A model generated the notes under the pieces. The model saw only the letters and a program-made list of their open reading frames with translations. It searched no databases and was not told where the DNA came from. A stretch of DNA of 61,992 nt, from assembly GCF_009674805.1 (NCBI RefSeq), contig NZ_WKKI01000020.1, forward strand, positions 1-61,992, given 5' to 3'. This document shows, piece by piece, positions 8,505 through 17,601 of the stretch. Both the position numbers and the translations under genes were made by a program. This DNA is from Metabacillus lacus. Lineage in GTDB: Bacteria; Bacillota; Bacilli; Bacillales; Bacillaceae. Numbering within the stretch: the first letter of the stretch is position 1; each line of letters opens with the position of its first letter.

Positions 8505-8770
8505 TCAATATCAGAGACCCATTGTGTGAGCTCATTTTTGTGCTGAAGTATGTGGTTGTCAAGTTCTGATGAATTTCTGCCTGACTGGCTGTAATCATAA
8601 ATATCCTGAAGAATCGGTTTAAGGTTGCTGTCCAGATTTGTGTGAACCATCAGTGACTTAATAAGCCTTTCAACCTGCTCGCATTCTGCTACAGTTCCGC
8701 AGCAGTCCTGTTCGTGTTCTGATAAAATGTCACGCAAAAGGCCTACCTGGTGCTTATATTCCAATGGCAT
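8492..8770 (-). CDS. ytzH: YtzH-like protein
   Basis: A 92-residue, helical, soluble protein starting MPLEYKHQVGLLRDIL, recognised as the YtzH family of Bacillus by position and sequence. Start chosen at 8770, with AAAGGGTGTGG just upstream. It contains a CCG motif near residue 26. Function unknown. The 3' end overlaps ytmP in the opposite direction by 13 bases, so the two mRNAs share an antisense tail. Confidence 0.75.
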   Translation of the reverse strand: MPLEYKHQVGLLRDILSEHEQDCCGTVAECEQVERLIKSLMVHTNLDSNLKPILQDIYDYSQSGRNSSELDNHILQHKNELTQWVSDIDQFS

Positions 8771-8840
8771 ACGTCCACACCCTTTCTTCATTAGCATACA
8801 TCATTAACTTGTTCATAAATCCGGATTTTTATTCCGGCAC

Positions 8841-8876
8841 CAAAAGAGCTGCCCCTTAAAGGGACAGCTCTTTTTC
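8841..8876. terminator. Bidirectional terminator hairpin
   Basis: AAAAGAGCTGCCCC pairs with GGGACAGCTCTTTTT across a short TTAA-containing loop. It lies between ytzH and the 54-residue gene and would end the latter's transcript on the minus strand. Confidence 0.7.
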
Positions 8877-8970
8877 AATTGAAGCGTTCTGTTGATCTTT
8901 TGTGCTGCATTGATGTGGGATGGCTGGGCACGATACGGTTCCCTCATTGAAAGAAAAAAAGAAAAACAGC

Positions 8971-9135
8971 TCACTTGCTGGCTGAAAGTTTCAGCTGTTC
9001 TCTTCTGATTTTTGTCTTATATTTCCTGCGGCTCTCTAACTCAAAAGGATAGATAAGCAGGGCATAGAAGAAAAATATGACTGCAGCCGCGATAAGGACA
9101 AGCACTTCTGCGATTTTTTCAGTAAGCTTCAACAT
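8971..9135 (-). CDS. Small single-span membrane protein, 54 aa
   Basis: Found by reading the minus strand: ATG at 9135, preceded by GGAG with 8-9 bases of spacing, and TGA at 8971. The product begins MLKLTEKIAEVLVLIAAAV, has one hydrophobic segment (about residues 9-30), then a strongly basic tail ending QLKLSASK. This is the layout of a small membrane protein with a cytoplasmic positively charged C-terminus. I do not recognise a named family. It is bracketed by the terminator at 8841 downstream and by trmB upstream in the opposite orientation. Confidence 0.65.
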   Translation of the reverse strand: MLKLTEKIAEVLVLIAAAVIFFFYALLIYPFELESRRKYKTKIRREQLKLSASK

Positions 9136-9387
9136 ATATCAACTCCGTTTTCATTAGTCCTGTAACATATTATCCAAAAACCAAACTGGGGTACAACGGA
9201 CTGGAAGGGTGTGAGAGAGTAAATGGCGTGCCTGGGCATGATAAGCTTCGTACACATCTTTTATATGCAGAATACCTTGCACATACTTTATGATGCTCAG
9301 CTTCCTGAGGGAATTTGTGCTTGCGCAGCGATTTTTTTCGTGATATGTTAAGCAACATCATAGACAATATTAACAGAGGTGTAATTC

Positions 9388-10029
9388 ATGCGTTTACGAA
9401 ATAAACCTTGGGCAAAAGATTTTATCGCCCAGCATCCCCACCTGCTTATTCCCCAACCAAAAGAAGTAATGGGCAGCTGGAATTCTATTTTTAAAAATGA
9501 CAATCCTATTCATATAGAGGTCGGAACCGGAAAAGGGCAGTTCATTCTGGGTATGGCTGAACAAAACCCTGACATTAATTATATCGGGGTAGAACTGGCA
9601 GAGAGTGTTGTAGTTGCGGCCCTGCAAAAAACAATTGAAAGCGCCTTGCCCAATGTGAGACTTCTCAATGTGAATGCCGAGGAGCTTCCGGACATTTTTA
9701 AGAGCGGCGAGGTAGATAGAGTATATTTGAATTTTTCTGATCCCTGGCCTAAAAAGAGGCATGAAAAAAGGCGCCTTACTTACCGGACATTTCTTGAAAC
9801 GTACGAACGCATTCTGCCAAAAAACGGAGAAATCCACTTCAAAACTGACAATCAGGGGTTATTCGAATATTCCCTAACAAGCTTATCGGCATATGGTATG
9901 CTGCTCGCCTATATCAGCCTTGATTTGCACAAAAGTGATTTTGAAGGAAATGTTATGACAGAATATGAAGAAAAATTCTCCGCAAAAGGCCAAAGAATTT
10001 ATCGTGTAGAAGCAAAATATCAAAATTAG
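9388..10029 (+). CDS. trmB: tRNA (guanine-N7-)-methyltransferase
   Basis: A 213-residue TrmB. The SAM-binding motif EVGTGKGQF (about 44-52) and the family signature [14 protein letters not shown] (about 116-129) are both complete, and RLRNKPWA at the N-terminus is typical. It methylates G46 in the variable loop of tRNAs. Ribosome site AGAGGTG precedes the ATG. Corresponds to B. subtilis YtmQ and sits in the same order. Confidence 0.95.
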   Translation: MRLRNKPWAKDFIAQHPHLLIPQPKEVMGSWNSIFKNDNPIHIEVGTGKGQFILGMAEQNPDINYIGVELAESVVVAALQKTIESALPNVRLLNVNAEELPDIFKSGEVDRVYLNFSDPWPKKRHEKRRLTYRTFLETYERILPKNGEIHFKTDNQGLFEYSLTSLSAYGMLLAYISLDLHKSDFEGNVMTEYEEKFSAKGQRIYRVEAKYQN

Positions 10030-10038
10030 TACTGTTAT

Positions 10039-10064
10039 GCTTGTGCGCTGCACAAGCTTTTTTA
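10039..10064 (+). terminator. trmB terminator
   Basis: GCTTGTG, loop CGCTG, CACAAGC, then a seven-T run. Confidence 0.8.
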
Positions 10065-10161
10065 TTTGGGCTGGAGATTGAATGGTTCATGAAGCACCTC
10101 ATAATGTGAAAGGCGATATTAATGACAGAAAATTTGTTACAATAACAGAAGGGAGGGATGT

Positions 10162-11007
10162 ATGATGGAGAAGCTTCAAATTGGAAACATAAGTGTTTCA
10201 TGGTTGGACGGGGGTGTAACGCATCTTGATGGCGGAGCAATGTTTGGTGTAGTTCCAAAAGCATTGTGGACAAAAAAATATCATGCAAATGAAAATAATT
10301 TGATTGAATTGCGCACAGATCCGCTATTGGTGCAAAAAGGGAACCTGAATATCCTGATCGAAACTGGGATTGGGAAAGGAAAATTAACAGAAAAGCAAAG
10401 AAGAAATTATGGGGTTAGCCAGGAATCAAGATTAAGGGAGTCACTGCAAGAAAAGGGCCTGGTGTATGAAGATATACATTTCATTATTATGACTCATCTG
10501 CATTTTGACCATGCAAGCGGCTTGACTGCTGAGGAAAACGGAATGATAAACTCTGTCTTTCCAAATGCAAAAATAGTCGCAAGTGACATTGAGTGGAATG
10601 AGATGAAAAATCCGAATATTCGTTCAAGGAACACCTATTGGGAAAATAACTGGTCCGGCATTGAGAATCAAATGGTAACCTTTCAAGAAAGCTTTGAAGT
10701 AACAGAAGGAATCACTGTTCATCATACAGGCGGCCACAGCGACGGCCACTGTGTAGTGGTTCTGGAGGACAGCGGTGAAAGTGCCTTACATATGGCAGAT
10801 CTAATGCCCACACATGCCCACTGGAATCCTCTCTGGGTTCTTGCGTTTGATGATTATCCGATGACATCTATAGAACAAAAGCAAAAATGGCTTTCCTTTG
10901 CTGCTGAACGAAATTCATGGTTCACCTTTTATCACGATGCATATTACCGCGCTGTAAAATTCGGCGAAAAAGGGCATGTAGCTGAATACGTAGAAAGAAT
11001 TAGATAA
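10162..11007 (+). CDS. ytnP: Metallo-beta-lactamase fold lactonase (YtnP)
   Basis: A 281-residue metallo-beta-lactamase-fold hydrolase. Zinc ligands visible: HLHFDH (112-117), His191 in TGGHSDGH, and Asp213 in HMADL; a further His in the FYHD segment near 258. B. subtilis YtnP degrades N-acyl-homoserine lactone signals and is reported to act against Streptomyces signalling, so a quorum-quenching role is likely. GGGAGGG precedes two adjacent ATGs (10162 and 10165); either could be used. Single gene, closed by a terminator at 11061. Confidence 0.88.
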   Translation: MMEKLQIGNISVSWLDGGVTHLDGGAMFGVVPKALWTKKYHANENNLIELRTDPLLVQKGNLNILIETGIGKGKLTEKQRRNYGVSQESRLRESLQEKGLVYEDIHFIIMTHLHFDHASGLTAEENGMINSVFPNAKIVASDIEWNEMKNPNIRSRNTYWENNWSGIENQMVTFQESFEVTEGITVHHTGGHSDGHCVVVLEDSGESALHMADLMPTHAHWNPLWVLAFDDYPMTSIEQKQKWLSFAAERNSWFTFYHDAYYRAVKFGEKGHVAEYVERIR

Positions 11008-11060
11008 CGCAAAAAAAGACAGCATTCAGCTTAAGAAATGAAAAGCTGGTGCTGTCTGAA

Positions 11061-11081
11061 AAGCGCCGAATGGCGCTTTTT
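11061..11081. terminator. Bidirectional terminator between ytnP and ytzB
   Basis: AAGCGCC, loop GAAT, GGCGCTT, then T run on the plus strand; the minus strand also reads as hairpin plus T-rich end. A second, longer stem (AGACAGC/GCTGTCT) precedes it at about 11018-11057. Confidence 0.75.
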
Positions 11082-11094
11082 CTATGAGTAAAAT

Positions 11095-11409
11095 TTATTT
11101 TTCCAGTACTGTAACATCAAGGATATTACCTGTTTCTGTATCCACGACTGCCTCGTATTGTTCAAGTTTTCCCTGAATTGTACGGGTAATGCCCGCTCTG
11201 TATACCTTGTGTGGCTGATCGTCCGTGGTATAGTCTTCAGGGATGGTATAAATCCAAGAGCCATCCACCGGCCCTTTTTGCTTAAAAGCACTTTTTACAA
11301 TGCTAAGTGCTTTATCAGAGGAAACTGCAGGTGTGTTCAATTGTTTTTTAACAAGGTAAGCTGCTGCAATTCCTGCGCCTAAACTTATAGCAACGTTTTT
11401 AAATTTCAT
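11095..11409 (-). CDS. ytzB: PepSY-domain protein (YtzB-like)
   Basis: A 104-residue protein starting MKFKNVAISLGAGIAAAYL, an uncleaved N-terminal membrane anchor, followed by a PepSY-type domain with the YEAVVDTETGNILDV ending that typifies these modules. PepSY domains are thought to restrain peptidases or act as extracytoplasmic modules. Start chosen at 11409 because GGAGG lies 8 bases upstream. Convergent with ytnP. Confidence 0.78.
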   Translation of the reverse strand: MKFKNVAISLGAGIAAAYLVKKQLNTPAVSSDKALSIVKSAFKQKGPVDGSWIYTIPEDYTTDDQPHKVYRAGITRTIQGKLEQYEAVVDTETGNILDVTVLEK

Positions 11410-11567
11410 TTTTTCAGCCTCCAATTGTATCTTCCTCTACACTATGTACAGTATACAACAGCGCCGCAGGGATGTTAAGTAAACTGGAAACATAGTCAAT
11501 GTTTAGGTAGAATAGGGTGTACATACATAATATCTTTTATCAAAATAAAGAATTGGAGGATTTCCTT

Positions 11568-12644
11568 ATGAATCATGAAACGTTAGAAATGTTCAGGACG
11601 CTAACCGAGCTGCCGGGCGCACCGGGCAATGAGCATGAAGTCCGTCAATATATGCGCAGTGAGCTTGCCAAAGTTTCTGATGAAATAATTCAGGATAGAC
11701 TTGGAAGCATTTTCGGAGTTCGAAAATCATCTGATAGTGATGCACCGGTTGTTATGGCAGCAGGGCATATGGATGAAGTCGGGTTTATGGTTACCTCCAT
11801 TACCGAGAATGGAATGCTCAGGTTTCAGCCCCTGGGCGGATGGTGGAGTCAGGTTCTCTTAGCCCAAAGAGTCAATGTGTATACCGAAAATGGACCTCTA
11901 GTGGGTGTTGTAGGATCTATTCCTCCTCACCTATTAAGCGAGGATCAGCGGAAAAAGCCGATGGATATAAAAAATATGCTGATTGATATAGGTGCCGATA
12001 ATCGAGAGGATGCGAAAGCTGCCGGGATTAAGCCGGGCCAGCAGATTGTTCCCGCAAGCGAATTTACACCCCTGAGCAATTCGAAAAAAATACTCGCAAA
12101 AGCATGGGACAACAGGTATGGATGCGGTTTGTCCATTGATCTCCTGAAGGAGCTTAAAAATGAGAAGCTTCCAAACACACTGTATTCGGGAGCAACAGTT
12201 CAGGAAGAAGTAGGCCTCCGCGGCGCGCAAACAGCTGCACATATTGTTCAGCCGGATATCTTCTTTGCAATGGATGCCAGCCCTGCAAATGATATGGGCG
12301 GAGATAAAAATGAATTTGGCCAGCTCGGCAAGGGAGCTCTATTAAGAATTCTTGACAGAACAATGGTCACGCACAGGGGAATGAGAGAGTTTGTGCTGGA
12401 TATGGCAGAAACACATAACATTCCTTATCAATACTTTGTATCTCAGGGAGGCACTGATGCCGGCAGAGTGCATACAGCAAATGGAGGAATACCATCAGCA
12501 GTCATTGGGGTTTGCTCAAGGTACATTCATACTTCCGGATCCATTCTCCATGTAGATGATTATGCGGCAGCGAAAGAACTGCTGGTAAGGCTTGTAAAAG
12601 CAGCAGATCGTTCAACAGTTGATGAAATTAAAAAAGGAAGCTGA
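11568..12644 (+). CDS. ytoP: M42 family glutamyl aminopeptidase (YtoP-like)
   Basis: A 358-residue M42 co-catalytic metallopeptidase. Metal ligands and catalytic residues are in place: His67 and Asp69 in AGHMDEVGF, Asp181 in AWDNRYG, Glu213/Glu214 in VQEEVGLRG, Asp236 in MDASPAND, and His near 322 in RYIHTS. It should remove N-terminal residues, Glu/Asp preferred in related enzymes, from peptides in the cytoplasm. Start at ATG 11568 with TTGGAGGAT upstream. Two bases separate it from the DUF84 gene, so the pair is an operon. Confidence 0.9.
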   Translation: MNHETLEMFRTLTELPGAPGNEHEVRQYMRSELAKVSDEIIQDRLGSIFGVRKSSDSDAPVVMAAGHMDEVGFMVTSITENGMLRFQPLGGWWSQVLLAQRVNVYTENGPLVGVVGSIPPHLLSEDQRKKPMDIKNMLIDIGADNREDAKAAGIKPGQQIVPASEFTPLSNSKKILAKAWDNRYGCGLSIDLLKELKNEKLPNTLYSGATVQEEVGLRGAQTAAHIVQPDIFFAMDASPANDMGGDKNEFGQLGKGALLRILDRTMVTHRGMREFVLDMAETHNIPYQYFVSQGGTDAGRVHTANGGIPSAVIGVCSRYIHTSGSILHVDDYAAAKELLVRLVKAADRSTVDEIKKGS

Positions 12645-12646
12645 AG

Positions 12647-13162
12647 ATGCAAATAGCAGTTGGCACCTTGAATAAAGCGAAGCTGGAAGCAGTTCGCAAA
12701 GCGATGTTAGTTGAACAAAGTGCAGTCATATTCCCGGTTGACGTTCCATCCGGCGTCTCCTCACAGCCTTTTTCTGATGAAGAAACAATGCTGGGAGCTG
12801 TAAACAGATCCAAAAAGGCAGCTGAATTTGGTGAAGCAGATGCAGGTATTGGTCTTGAAGGCGGAATATATGAAGATTCCTCAGGATTTTACCTAACGAA
12901 CTGGGGAGCACTAACGGATAAGACAGGGAAGGTGTTTACTGCCGGAGGTGCCAGAATTCTGCTGCCTTATGAAATCGGGCTGCATGTGAAAAAGGGTGTA
13001 GAGCTGGGCATCGTTATGGACTCTCTTTTCTCTGCAGAAAATATCCGGGAAAAAGAAGGCGCGGTAGGCATCTTTACAAACGGAATGGTGAGCAGATCTG
13101 AGATGTTTGTTCACATTGTAAAGCTCCTGATGGGACAGTATTACTTTCATTATAACAGGTGA
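12647..13162 (+). CDS. DUF84 (YjjX-like) nucleotide phosphatase family protein
   Basis: A 171-residue DUF84 protein. Visible features are the N-terminal VGTLNKAKLEAVRKA, an SSQPFSDEET segment, GIGLEGGIYE, and the KEGAVGIFTNG signature. Related E. coli YjjX removes phosphates from ITP/XTP, so a house-cleaning role for damaged nucleotides is the family guess; the Bacillus proteins are uncharacterised as far as I know. Its ATG lies 2 bases after the ytoP stop. Confidence 0.75.
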   Translation: MQIAVGTLNKAKLEAVRKAMLVEQSAVIFPVDVPSGVSSQPFSDEETMLGAVNRSKKAAEFGEADAGIGLEGGIYEDSSGFYLTNWGALTDKTGKVFTAGGARILLPYEIGLHVKKGVELGIVMDSLFSAENIREKEGAVGIFTNGMVSRSEMFVHIVKLLMGQYYFHYNR

Positions 13163-13165
13163 AAT

Positions 13166-13193
13166 GCAGCGGCTCATTGCCGCTGCTTTTTTT
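13166..13193 (+). terminator. Terminator of the ytoP-DUF84 operon
   Basis: GCAGCGGC, loop TCATT, GCCGCTGC, then seven T. Confidence 0.88.
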
Positions 13194-13314
13194 AATTGCT
13201 GCAGGCTGGCGGGATGCCCGACAGTCATGTGCTGCTATGGGAAGGTCCGTTGCAGCGTGACTTTCTTTTTATTTCGGCTGTGGTTTATTTTCCAGCCTGG
13301 GTTCTGTAAGGAAA

Positions 13315-13588
13315 ATGGCTTAAATGCGAAATACTAAAACCAAAGGTCGGGCTTTGTTCTACTATCTTTGTTCTACTATCTTGGCTAAAACGCGAAATAC
13401 TATAACAAAGAGAGCGTCTTTGTTCTACTATCTCCTGGATGCTATAACAAAGAGGGGGTTTTTGTTCTACTATCTCCTGGATGCTATAACAAAGAAGGGG
13501 TTTTTGTTCTACTATCTTGGCTAAAACGCGAAATACTATAACAAAGAGAGCGTCTTTGTTCTACTATCTCCTGAATGCTATAACAAAG
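13315..13588. repeat. Tandem hairpin array 1 (42/52-bp units)
   Basis: A decayed unit from about 13315, then left arms TTTGTTCTACTATC at 13353 and 13367, and further units at 13419, 13461, 13503 and 13555. Each unit ends CTATAACAAA. Spacings are 42 or 52 bp: the 52-bp form has TTGGCTAAAACGCGAAA as its centre instead of TCCTGGA. The last unit ends against a structured repeat at 13589. The same family forms the larger array at 35658. A 66-codon open frame here is only the repeat read in codons. The 13194-13314 stretch before it holds no gene; it has a hairpin-like segment at about 13206-13270. Confidence 0.85.
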
Positions 13589-13885
13589 AAGGCGCCAGCC
13601 CTTCGAGGTCATAAGTCAATCCAGCCTAAAGGTTAAAGAACAACCTTCATTCTGGCTTGCCTTATGCTTGTCAGGGCTGACCGGCGCCTTCCGCTTTTCT
13701 TTTTTGTCTAGCTCCGCCGGCTAGGCCTTCGAGGTCATAAGCTGTCTTGGCCAAAAGGTCAAAGAGCGACCTTCCGTCCAAGCCATCTTATGCTTGTCAG
13801 AGCCCGACACGACGTCGGACAGTCATGCGTTGCCACAGGACGTGGCGCTCTTAGCATGACTTCCTTTTCGCCGGCTCCGCTTTTC
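13589..13885. repeat. Structured repeats, copies D and E
   Basis: Copy D (about 13589-13700) lacks the usual TTGTCCAGCTCC start and abuts array 1. Its inner stem is AAAGGTT/AACCTT around AAAGAAC, and its second stem is AGCC/GGCT. Copy E starts at about 13707 (TTGTCTAGCTCC), with inner stem AAGGTC/GACCTT and second stem CTTGG/CCAAG. Copy E is interrupted after its CTTATGCTTGTCAGAGCC arm by about 60 bp (13806-13868) with its own hairpin, GTCATGC/GCATGAC with CCAC/GTGG inside. It then resumes with GCCGGC and CCGCTTTTC. The right edge forms the stop codon of ytoQ. Confidence 0.8.
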
Positions 13886-14325
13886 TATTCAAATATATAT
13901 CCCAAAGCCCTTACCGCCTGGCCCACTGTTTCTACGGTTACGTTTGCCTTGTTAGATAGTTCTTTCAGCGGGTGATGGAGTGCTTCCGGACGGATAAGGA
14001 TCAGGGGTTTGCCGAGTGATACTGCACTTGCTGCATCCATTGCTGTGTTCCATTGTTTGTACTTTTCTCCGAACAGCGCAATCACAATGTCTGATTTTTG
14101 CATCATGACTGCAGTTCTCAGGTTATTTAAGTCGGAAGCTGCATCGTCTTTATAAATGCTGCCGGGCTGGGTACCGTAAATTTCTTCCCCAATATTGTCA
14201 GATACTTCATGGTTTTCCTGGGGGCCGACAAACATAATCGGCAAGTTGAGAGACTCTGCCTCTTTTTTGATGTCTTCTCTCCAAGATGTATGTATTTCTC
14301 CTGCAAGATAAACCGTTAATTTCAT
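13885..14325 (-). CDS. ytoQ: YtoQ family protein
   Basis: A 146-residue protein recognised as YtoQ: starts MKLTVYLAGEIHTSWRED and has IVIALFGEKYKQWNTAMDA and GKPLILIRPEALHHPLKE. The alternating strand/helix pattern looks like a nucleoside-deoxyribosyltransferase-like Rossmann fold, but the role is unknown. AAGGAGG sits 8 bases before the ATG. The stop TAG is shared with the edge of the structured repeat (TA from the gene side, G from GAAAAGCGG). Confidence 0.78.
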   Translation of the reverse strand: MKLTVYLAGEIHTSWREDIKKEAESLNLPIMFVGPQENHEVSDNIGEEIYGTQPGSIYKDDAASDLNNLRTAVMMQKSDIVIALFGEKYKQWNTAMDAASAVSLGKPLILIRPEALHHPLKELSNKANVTVETVGQAVRALGYIFE

Positions 14326-14454
14326 ATTGAATTCCTCCTTCTATCTATTTTTTACCCTTTTTAGGATAAAATGAAAAGATAAAAGCTTGATAACTGAAAA
14401 ATAGCAGATATGATAGATATTGTCATGATATTAATTATGAGGAGAGGCGTACAT

Positions 14455-15468
14455 ATGAAAGAGTTTTTAAAGAGAAAAGGTGTTACCCTTTCACCAAGAG
14501 TTTACTTTGTAGATGCCCTTAGCTTTATGGCCCTGGGCTTATTCTCTTCCTTGATTATCGGGCTGATTGTGAAAACAATTGGAGAGCAGCTCTCGTTTAC
14601 TCCGTTTGTGGATCTGGGGACGCTGGCCATGGGACTGATGGGTCCGGCTATAGGCGGAGCGATTGCGTACGGGCTGAAAGCTCCTCCGCTTGTGATTTTC
14701 TCGTCTATCATCAGCGGTGCGGCGGGTGCAGCCCTGGGAGGGCCGGCCGGGGCGTATACAGCCAGCCTGCTTTCAACAGAAATTGGGAAGATGGTCAGTA
14801 AAGAAACAAAGGTGGATATCATTGTTACGCCGCTTGCTGTGATTTGTTCAGGCTATTTCATTGCCAGTGTGATTGGTCCTTCCATTGCTTCTTTTATGCA
14901 GGGTTTTGGAAGCCTTGTCATGTGGTCTACTGAACAGCAGCCGATTGTCATGGGCATTCTTGTGGCAGTTTTAATGGGGCTGGCGCTAACAGCTCCTATA
15001 TCAAGTGCAGCAATTGCGCTGATGCTTGATTTGCACGGCCTCGCAGCAGGAGCGGCTACCATCGGGTGCTGCGCGCAGATGGTGGGTTTTGCAACAAGCA
15101 GCTACAGGGAAAATAAATTTGGAGGCTGGGTTGCCCAGGGAATCGGGACTTCCATGCTTCAGGTGCCGAATATTGTCAGAAACCCGCTGATCCTGATTCC
15201 GCCAACAGTTGCCGGGGCAATGCTCGCTCCTTTTGGATCTGCACTATTTCAGATGACGAACAATGCTGCAGGGGCAGGAATGGGGACAAGCGGCCTGGTC
15301 GGCCAGATTATGACTTTTACCTCAATGGGCTTTACCGCAGATATATTGGTAAAAGTTCTGCTGCTGCATTTTGTTGGCCCCGCAGCCATTAGTCTGGTAT
15401 TATCCGAATGGATGAGAAAAAAAGGCTGGATAAAGCCTGGAGATATGAAAATCAATACTGGAGGCTGA
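14455..15468 (+). CDS. PfoR-type membrane protein (EIIC-like)
   Basis: A 337-residue, highly hydrophobic, glycine/alanine-rich protein with about 9-10 predicted membrane segments, of the COG3641 PfoR / PTS_EIIC_2 family. Features include GPAIGGAIAYGLKAPPLVIFS, GGPAGAYTASL and GTSGLVGQIMTF. The family is annotated either as a putative toxin regulator or as a sugar-permease-like IIC component; no EIIA/EIIB partner is near, so transport by PTS is uncertain. Start at ATG 14455 with GAGGAGAGG upstream. The ytpP start follows 4 bases after the stop. Confidence 0.75.
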   Translation: MKEFLKRKGVTLSPRVYFVDALSFMALGLFSSLIIGLIVKTIGEQLSFTPFVDLGTLAMGLMGPAIGGAIAYGLKAPPLVIFSSIISGAAGAALGGPAGAYTASLLSTEIGKMVSKETKVDIIVTPLAVICSGYFIASVIGPSIASFMQGFGSLVMWSTEQQPIVMGILVAVLMGLALTAPISSAAIALMLDLHGLAAGAATIGCCAQMVGFATSSYRENKFGGWVAQGIGTSMLQVPNIVRNPLILIPPTVAGAMLAPFGSALFQMTNNAAGAGMGTSGLVGQIMTFTSMGFTADILVKVLLLHFVGPAAISLVLSEWMRKKGWIKPGDMKINTGG

Positions 15469-15472
15469 AATA

Positions 15473-15793
15473 ATGGAAAAACTTCAAAGCATGGAACAAT
15501 ATGAACAAGTAATCAAAGAAGATCGGACAATCCTGATGTTTTCTGCAGGATGGTGCCCGGATTGTGTTGTAATAGAACCCGTGCTTCCAGAATTGGAGCA
15601 GGAAAACAGCGAGTATACTTTTTATTATGTAGACCGCGATCAATTCATTGACCTATGTGCAGATTTAAATGTATTCGGCATTCCCAGCTTTGTCGCTTTT
15701 CACAAGGGCGGAGAAATAGGCAGATACGTTAATAAAGAGAGAAAAACAAAAGAGCAAATACAGGAATTCATTCATTCATTACCATCATCATGA
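15473..15793 (+). CDS. ytpP: Thioredoxin-like protein (YtpP)
   Basis: A 106-residue thioredoxin-fold protein with active site WCPDC (Cys28, Cys31), where classic thioredoxin has WCGPC, and the cis-proline segment FGIPSF. A cytoplasmic thiol-disulfide reductase or redox sensor. GGAGG precedes the ATG. Four bases after the PfoR-type gene and close to ytpQ, so the genes 14455-17238 form one transcription unit. Confidence 0.88.
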   Translation: MEKLQSMEQYEQVIKEDRTILMFSAGWCPDCVVIEPVLPELEQENSEYTFYYVDRDQFIDLCADLNVFGIPSFVAFHKGGEIGRYVNKERKTKEQIQEFIHSLPSS

Positions 15794-15816
15794 AGTAAGG
15801 GAGGATGCTGATCACC

Positions 15817-16626
15817 TTGAAATCAAAAGAAATGGCAGATACTATTATTAAAAAATTAAAAGAGCATCCATGGCTTACGAATTTTGATAAGGAAAAAGAT
15901 ACGCTCAGAATTGAAGAAAGCAGCACCGGAAAGGGTATGACCATTTCCCTGCCTGGCATCATTGCCAGATGGGAAAATGAAGGTGATAAAGCTGTAGAAG
16001 AGGTTGTGTATTATATTCAGGAAACCTTTGCAGCAATGGGAAGGGAAGCTGTCTTTTCAGGAAGCGAAAAGGGAATCTTCCCGGTAATCAGATCCACGTC
16101 ATTTCCTTCAGAATCCAGCGATGGTGTTCCTTTAGTTACAAGCAGCCATACTGCCGAAACACGGATATATTACGCTTTGGATCTGGGTAAAACTTATCAG
16201 CTGATAGATGAAAATATGCTGAATGCTGAGGGATGGAATAAGGAACAGGTAAGAGAAGCCGCGCTTTTCAATCTTCGTTCTTTAAAACATAGTGCCAAGG
16301 CTGATAGCGTGGCCGGCAATGTATTTTATTTTTTTAATTCCAATGATGGATACGATGCGAGCAGAATTTTGGATGAACGAATTCTAAAAAGCTATCAGGA
16401 AAAAGCGGAAGGAACATTGGCAGTGGCCGTTCCGCATCAAGATGTGCTGATACTGGCGGATATTAGGAATGAAACGGGATATGACGTTCTTGCACAGATG
16501 GCCATGAGCTTCTTTGCGGGCGGCAGAGTACCGATTACCGCTTTGTCATTTCTATACGAAGATGAAGAGCTGGAACCGGTCTTTATCCTTGGGAAAAACA
16601 GACCGCTGCCGGATAAGAAAGGATGA
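15817..16626 (+). CDS. ytpQ: DUF1444 family protein (YtpQ)
   Basis: About 269 residues of the DUF1444 family; conserved parts are the N-terminal [28 protein letters not shown] and the C-terminal [10 protein letters not shown]. Function unknown. TTG 15817 is preferred (12 bases after AAGGGAGG, and it gives the family's usual length), but ATG 15805 directly next to that site is also in frame. Located between ytpP and ytpR as in B. subtilis. Confidence 0.78.
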   Translation: MKSKEMADTIIKKLKEHPWLTNFDKEKDTLRIEESSTGKGMTISLPGIIARWENEGDKAVEEVVYYIQETFAAMGREAVFSGSEKGIFPVIRSTSFPSESSDGVPLVTSSHTAETRIYYALDLGKTYQLIDENMLNAEGWNKEQVREAALFNLRSLKHSAKADSVAGNVFYFFNSNDGYDASRILDERILKSYQEKAEGTLAVAVPHQDVLILADIRNETGYDVLAQMAMSFFAGGRVPITALSFLYEDEELEPVFILGKNRPLPDKKG

Positions 16627-16632
16627 TTGAAA

Positions 16633-17238
16633 ATGAACGTTTTTTATAATGCAGAAGGTATTGGAGATACTCTGCTAGTATATATAGCAGACATAGACAA
16701 GGAAAAAAGAAGTTTTGAAAAAAAAGGCAATGTAGTACGCATTTTTGAAGAGGGTACGAATAAAACAGCAGGGTACAATATTTCTCAGTTCAGCGAATAT
16801 GAAAGCCTGCAGAAACAAGGGCAGGTAACTCTTACGGAAGAATTTGTGGATAAATTGAATCAAATCCTTGAAGGAGAAGGCTACAGCGAAAAACTGGAAG
16901 TGGATTTATCGCCTAAATTTGTTGTAGGACATGTTGTTTCTAAAGAAAAGCACCCCGATGCAGATAAGCTGAGTGTGTGTCAGGTAGATGTAAAAACAGA
17001 AACACTTCAAATCGTTTGCGGAGCGCCAAATGTGGAAGAGGGACAGAAAGTAGTAGTCGCAAAAGCAGGGGCTGTTATGCCAAGCGGGCTTGTGATCAAA
17101 GATGCTGAACTTAGAGGTGTGGCATCAAGCGGCATGATTTGCTCTGCAAAGGAGCTTAACCTTCCGGATGCTCCGCAGGAAAAGGGCATTCTTGTTCTTG
17201 AAGCATCAAGAGAAGTCGGAGAAGCCTTTCAATCCTAA
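16633..17238 (+). CDS. ytpR: tRNA-binding domain protein (YtpR)
   Basis: A 201-residue protein with an N-terminal DUF4479-like domain (1-90) and a C-terminal OB-fold EMAP-type tRNA-binding domain: [44 protein letters not shown]. It resembles the free-standing form of the PheT N-terminal region; its partner is not established. ATG 16633 is chosen over TTG 16627 because of spacing to AAAGGA. Last gene of the unit; a terminator follows at 17287. Confidence 0.85.
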   Translation: MNVFYNAEGIGDTLLVYIADIDKEKRSFEKKGNVVRIFEEGTNKTAGYNISQFSEYESLQKQGQVTLTEEFVDKLNQILEGEGYSEKLEVDLSPKFVVGHVVSKEKHPDADKLSVCQVDVKTETLQIVCGAPNVEEGQKVVVAKAGAVMPSGLVIKDAELRGVASSGMICSAKELNLPDAPQEKGILVLEASREVGEAFQS

Positions 17239-17601
17239 AAGAGACTCCCACAAATAAACACTGTATTTCGAAAGGTATAACAAAAGAAAAAGAGTCACTA
17301 GAATATGAGCTAGTGGCTCTTTTTCTTTTAGGGTGGAGTTAGGAGGGCTTTTGTTTGGCTACTGGCTCTATTTGAAAAGGACTTTTCAGCCTAAATAGGA
17401 AACCTTTTAACAAATGAAGACAATTTTTGCAAAGACTGTTGCGTTTAAAGATGATTTTTATGACAATAGAGAATGGCAGGTAAAACAATGCAGCCATGAA
17501 AACAAAACCCGGCCGAAATCAAAATAGGTAGTTTCACAAAGAAAAACGGATCATTGCAAAATAATAGATAATGAAACAAAGAGTTGAGAGAGTGATAAAA
17601 G
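17239..17601. other. 363-bp intergenic region, ytpR to sftA
   Basis: It holds the strong terminator at 17287-17328 and otherwise nothing I can support. A 37-codon frame from 17414 has no ribosome site and was rejected. The sftA ribosome site GAGAGAGTGAT lies just before its ATG. Confidence 0.6.
17287..17328 (+). terminator. Terminator of the ytpPQR unit
   Basis: AAAAAGAGTCACTAG (17287-17301) pairs with CTAGTGGCTCTTTTT (17310-17324), one mismatch, followed by CTTTT. Confidence 0.88.

Noticed and set aside
13163-13890. Replication origin or attachment site in the repeat-rich gap
   Set aside because: No DnaA boxes, integrase or tRNA target seen; repeats explain the region.
17414-17527. 37-codon frame in the ytpR-sftA gap
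   Set aside because: No ribosome site and no protein-like features.
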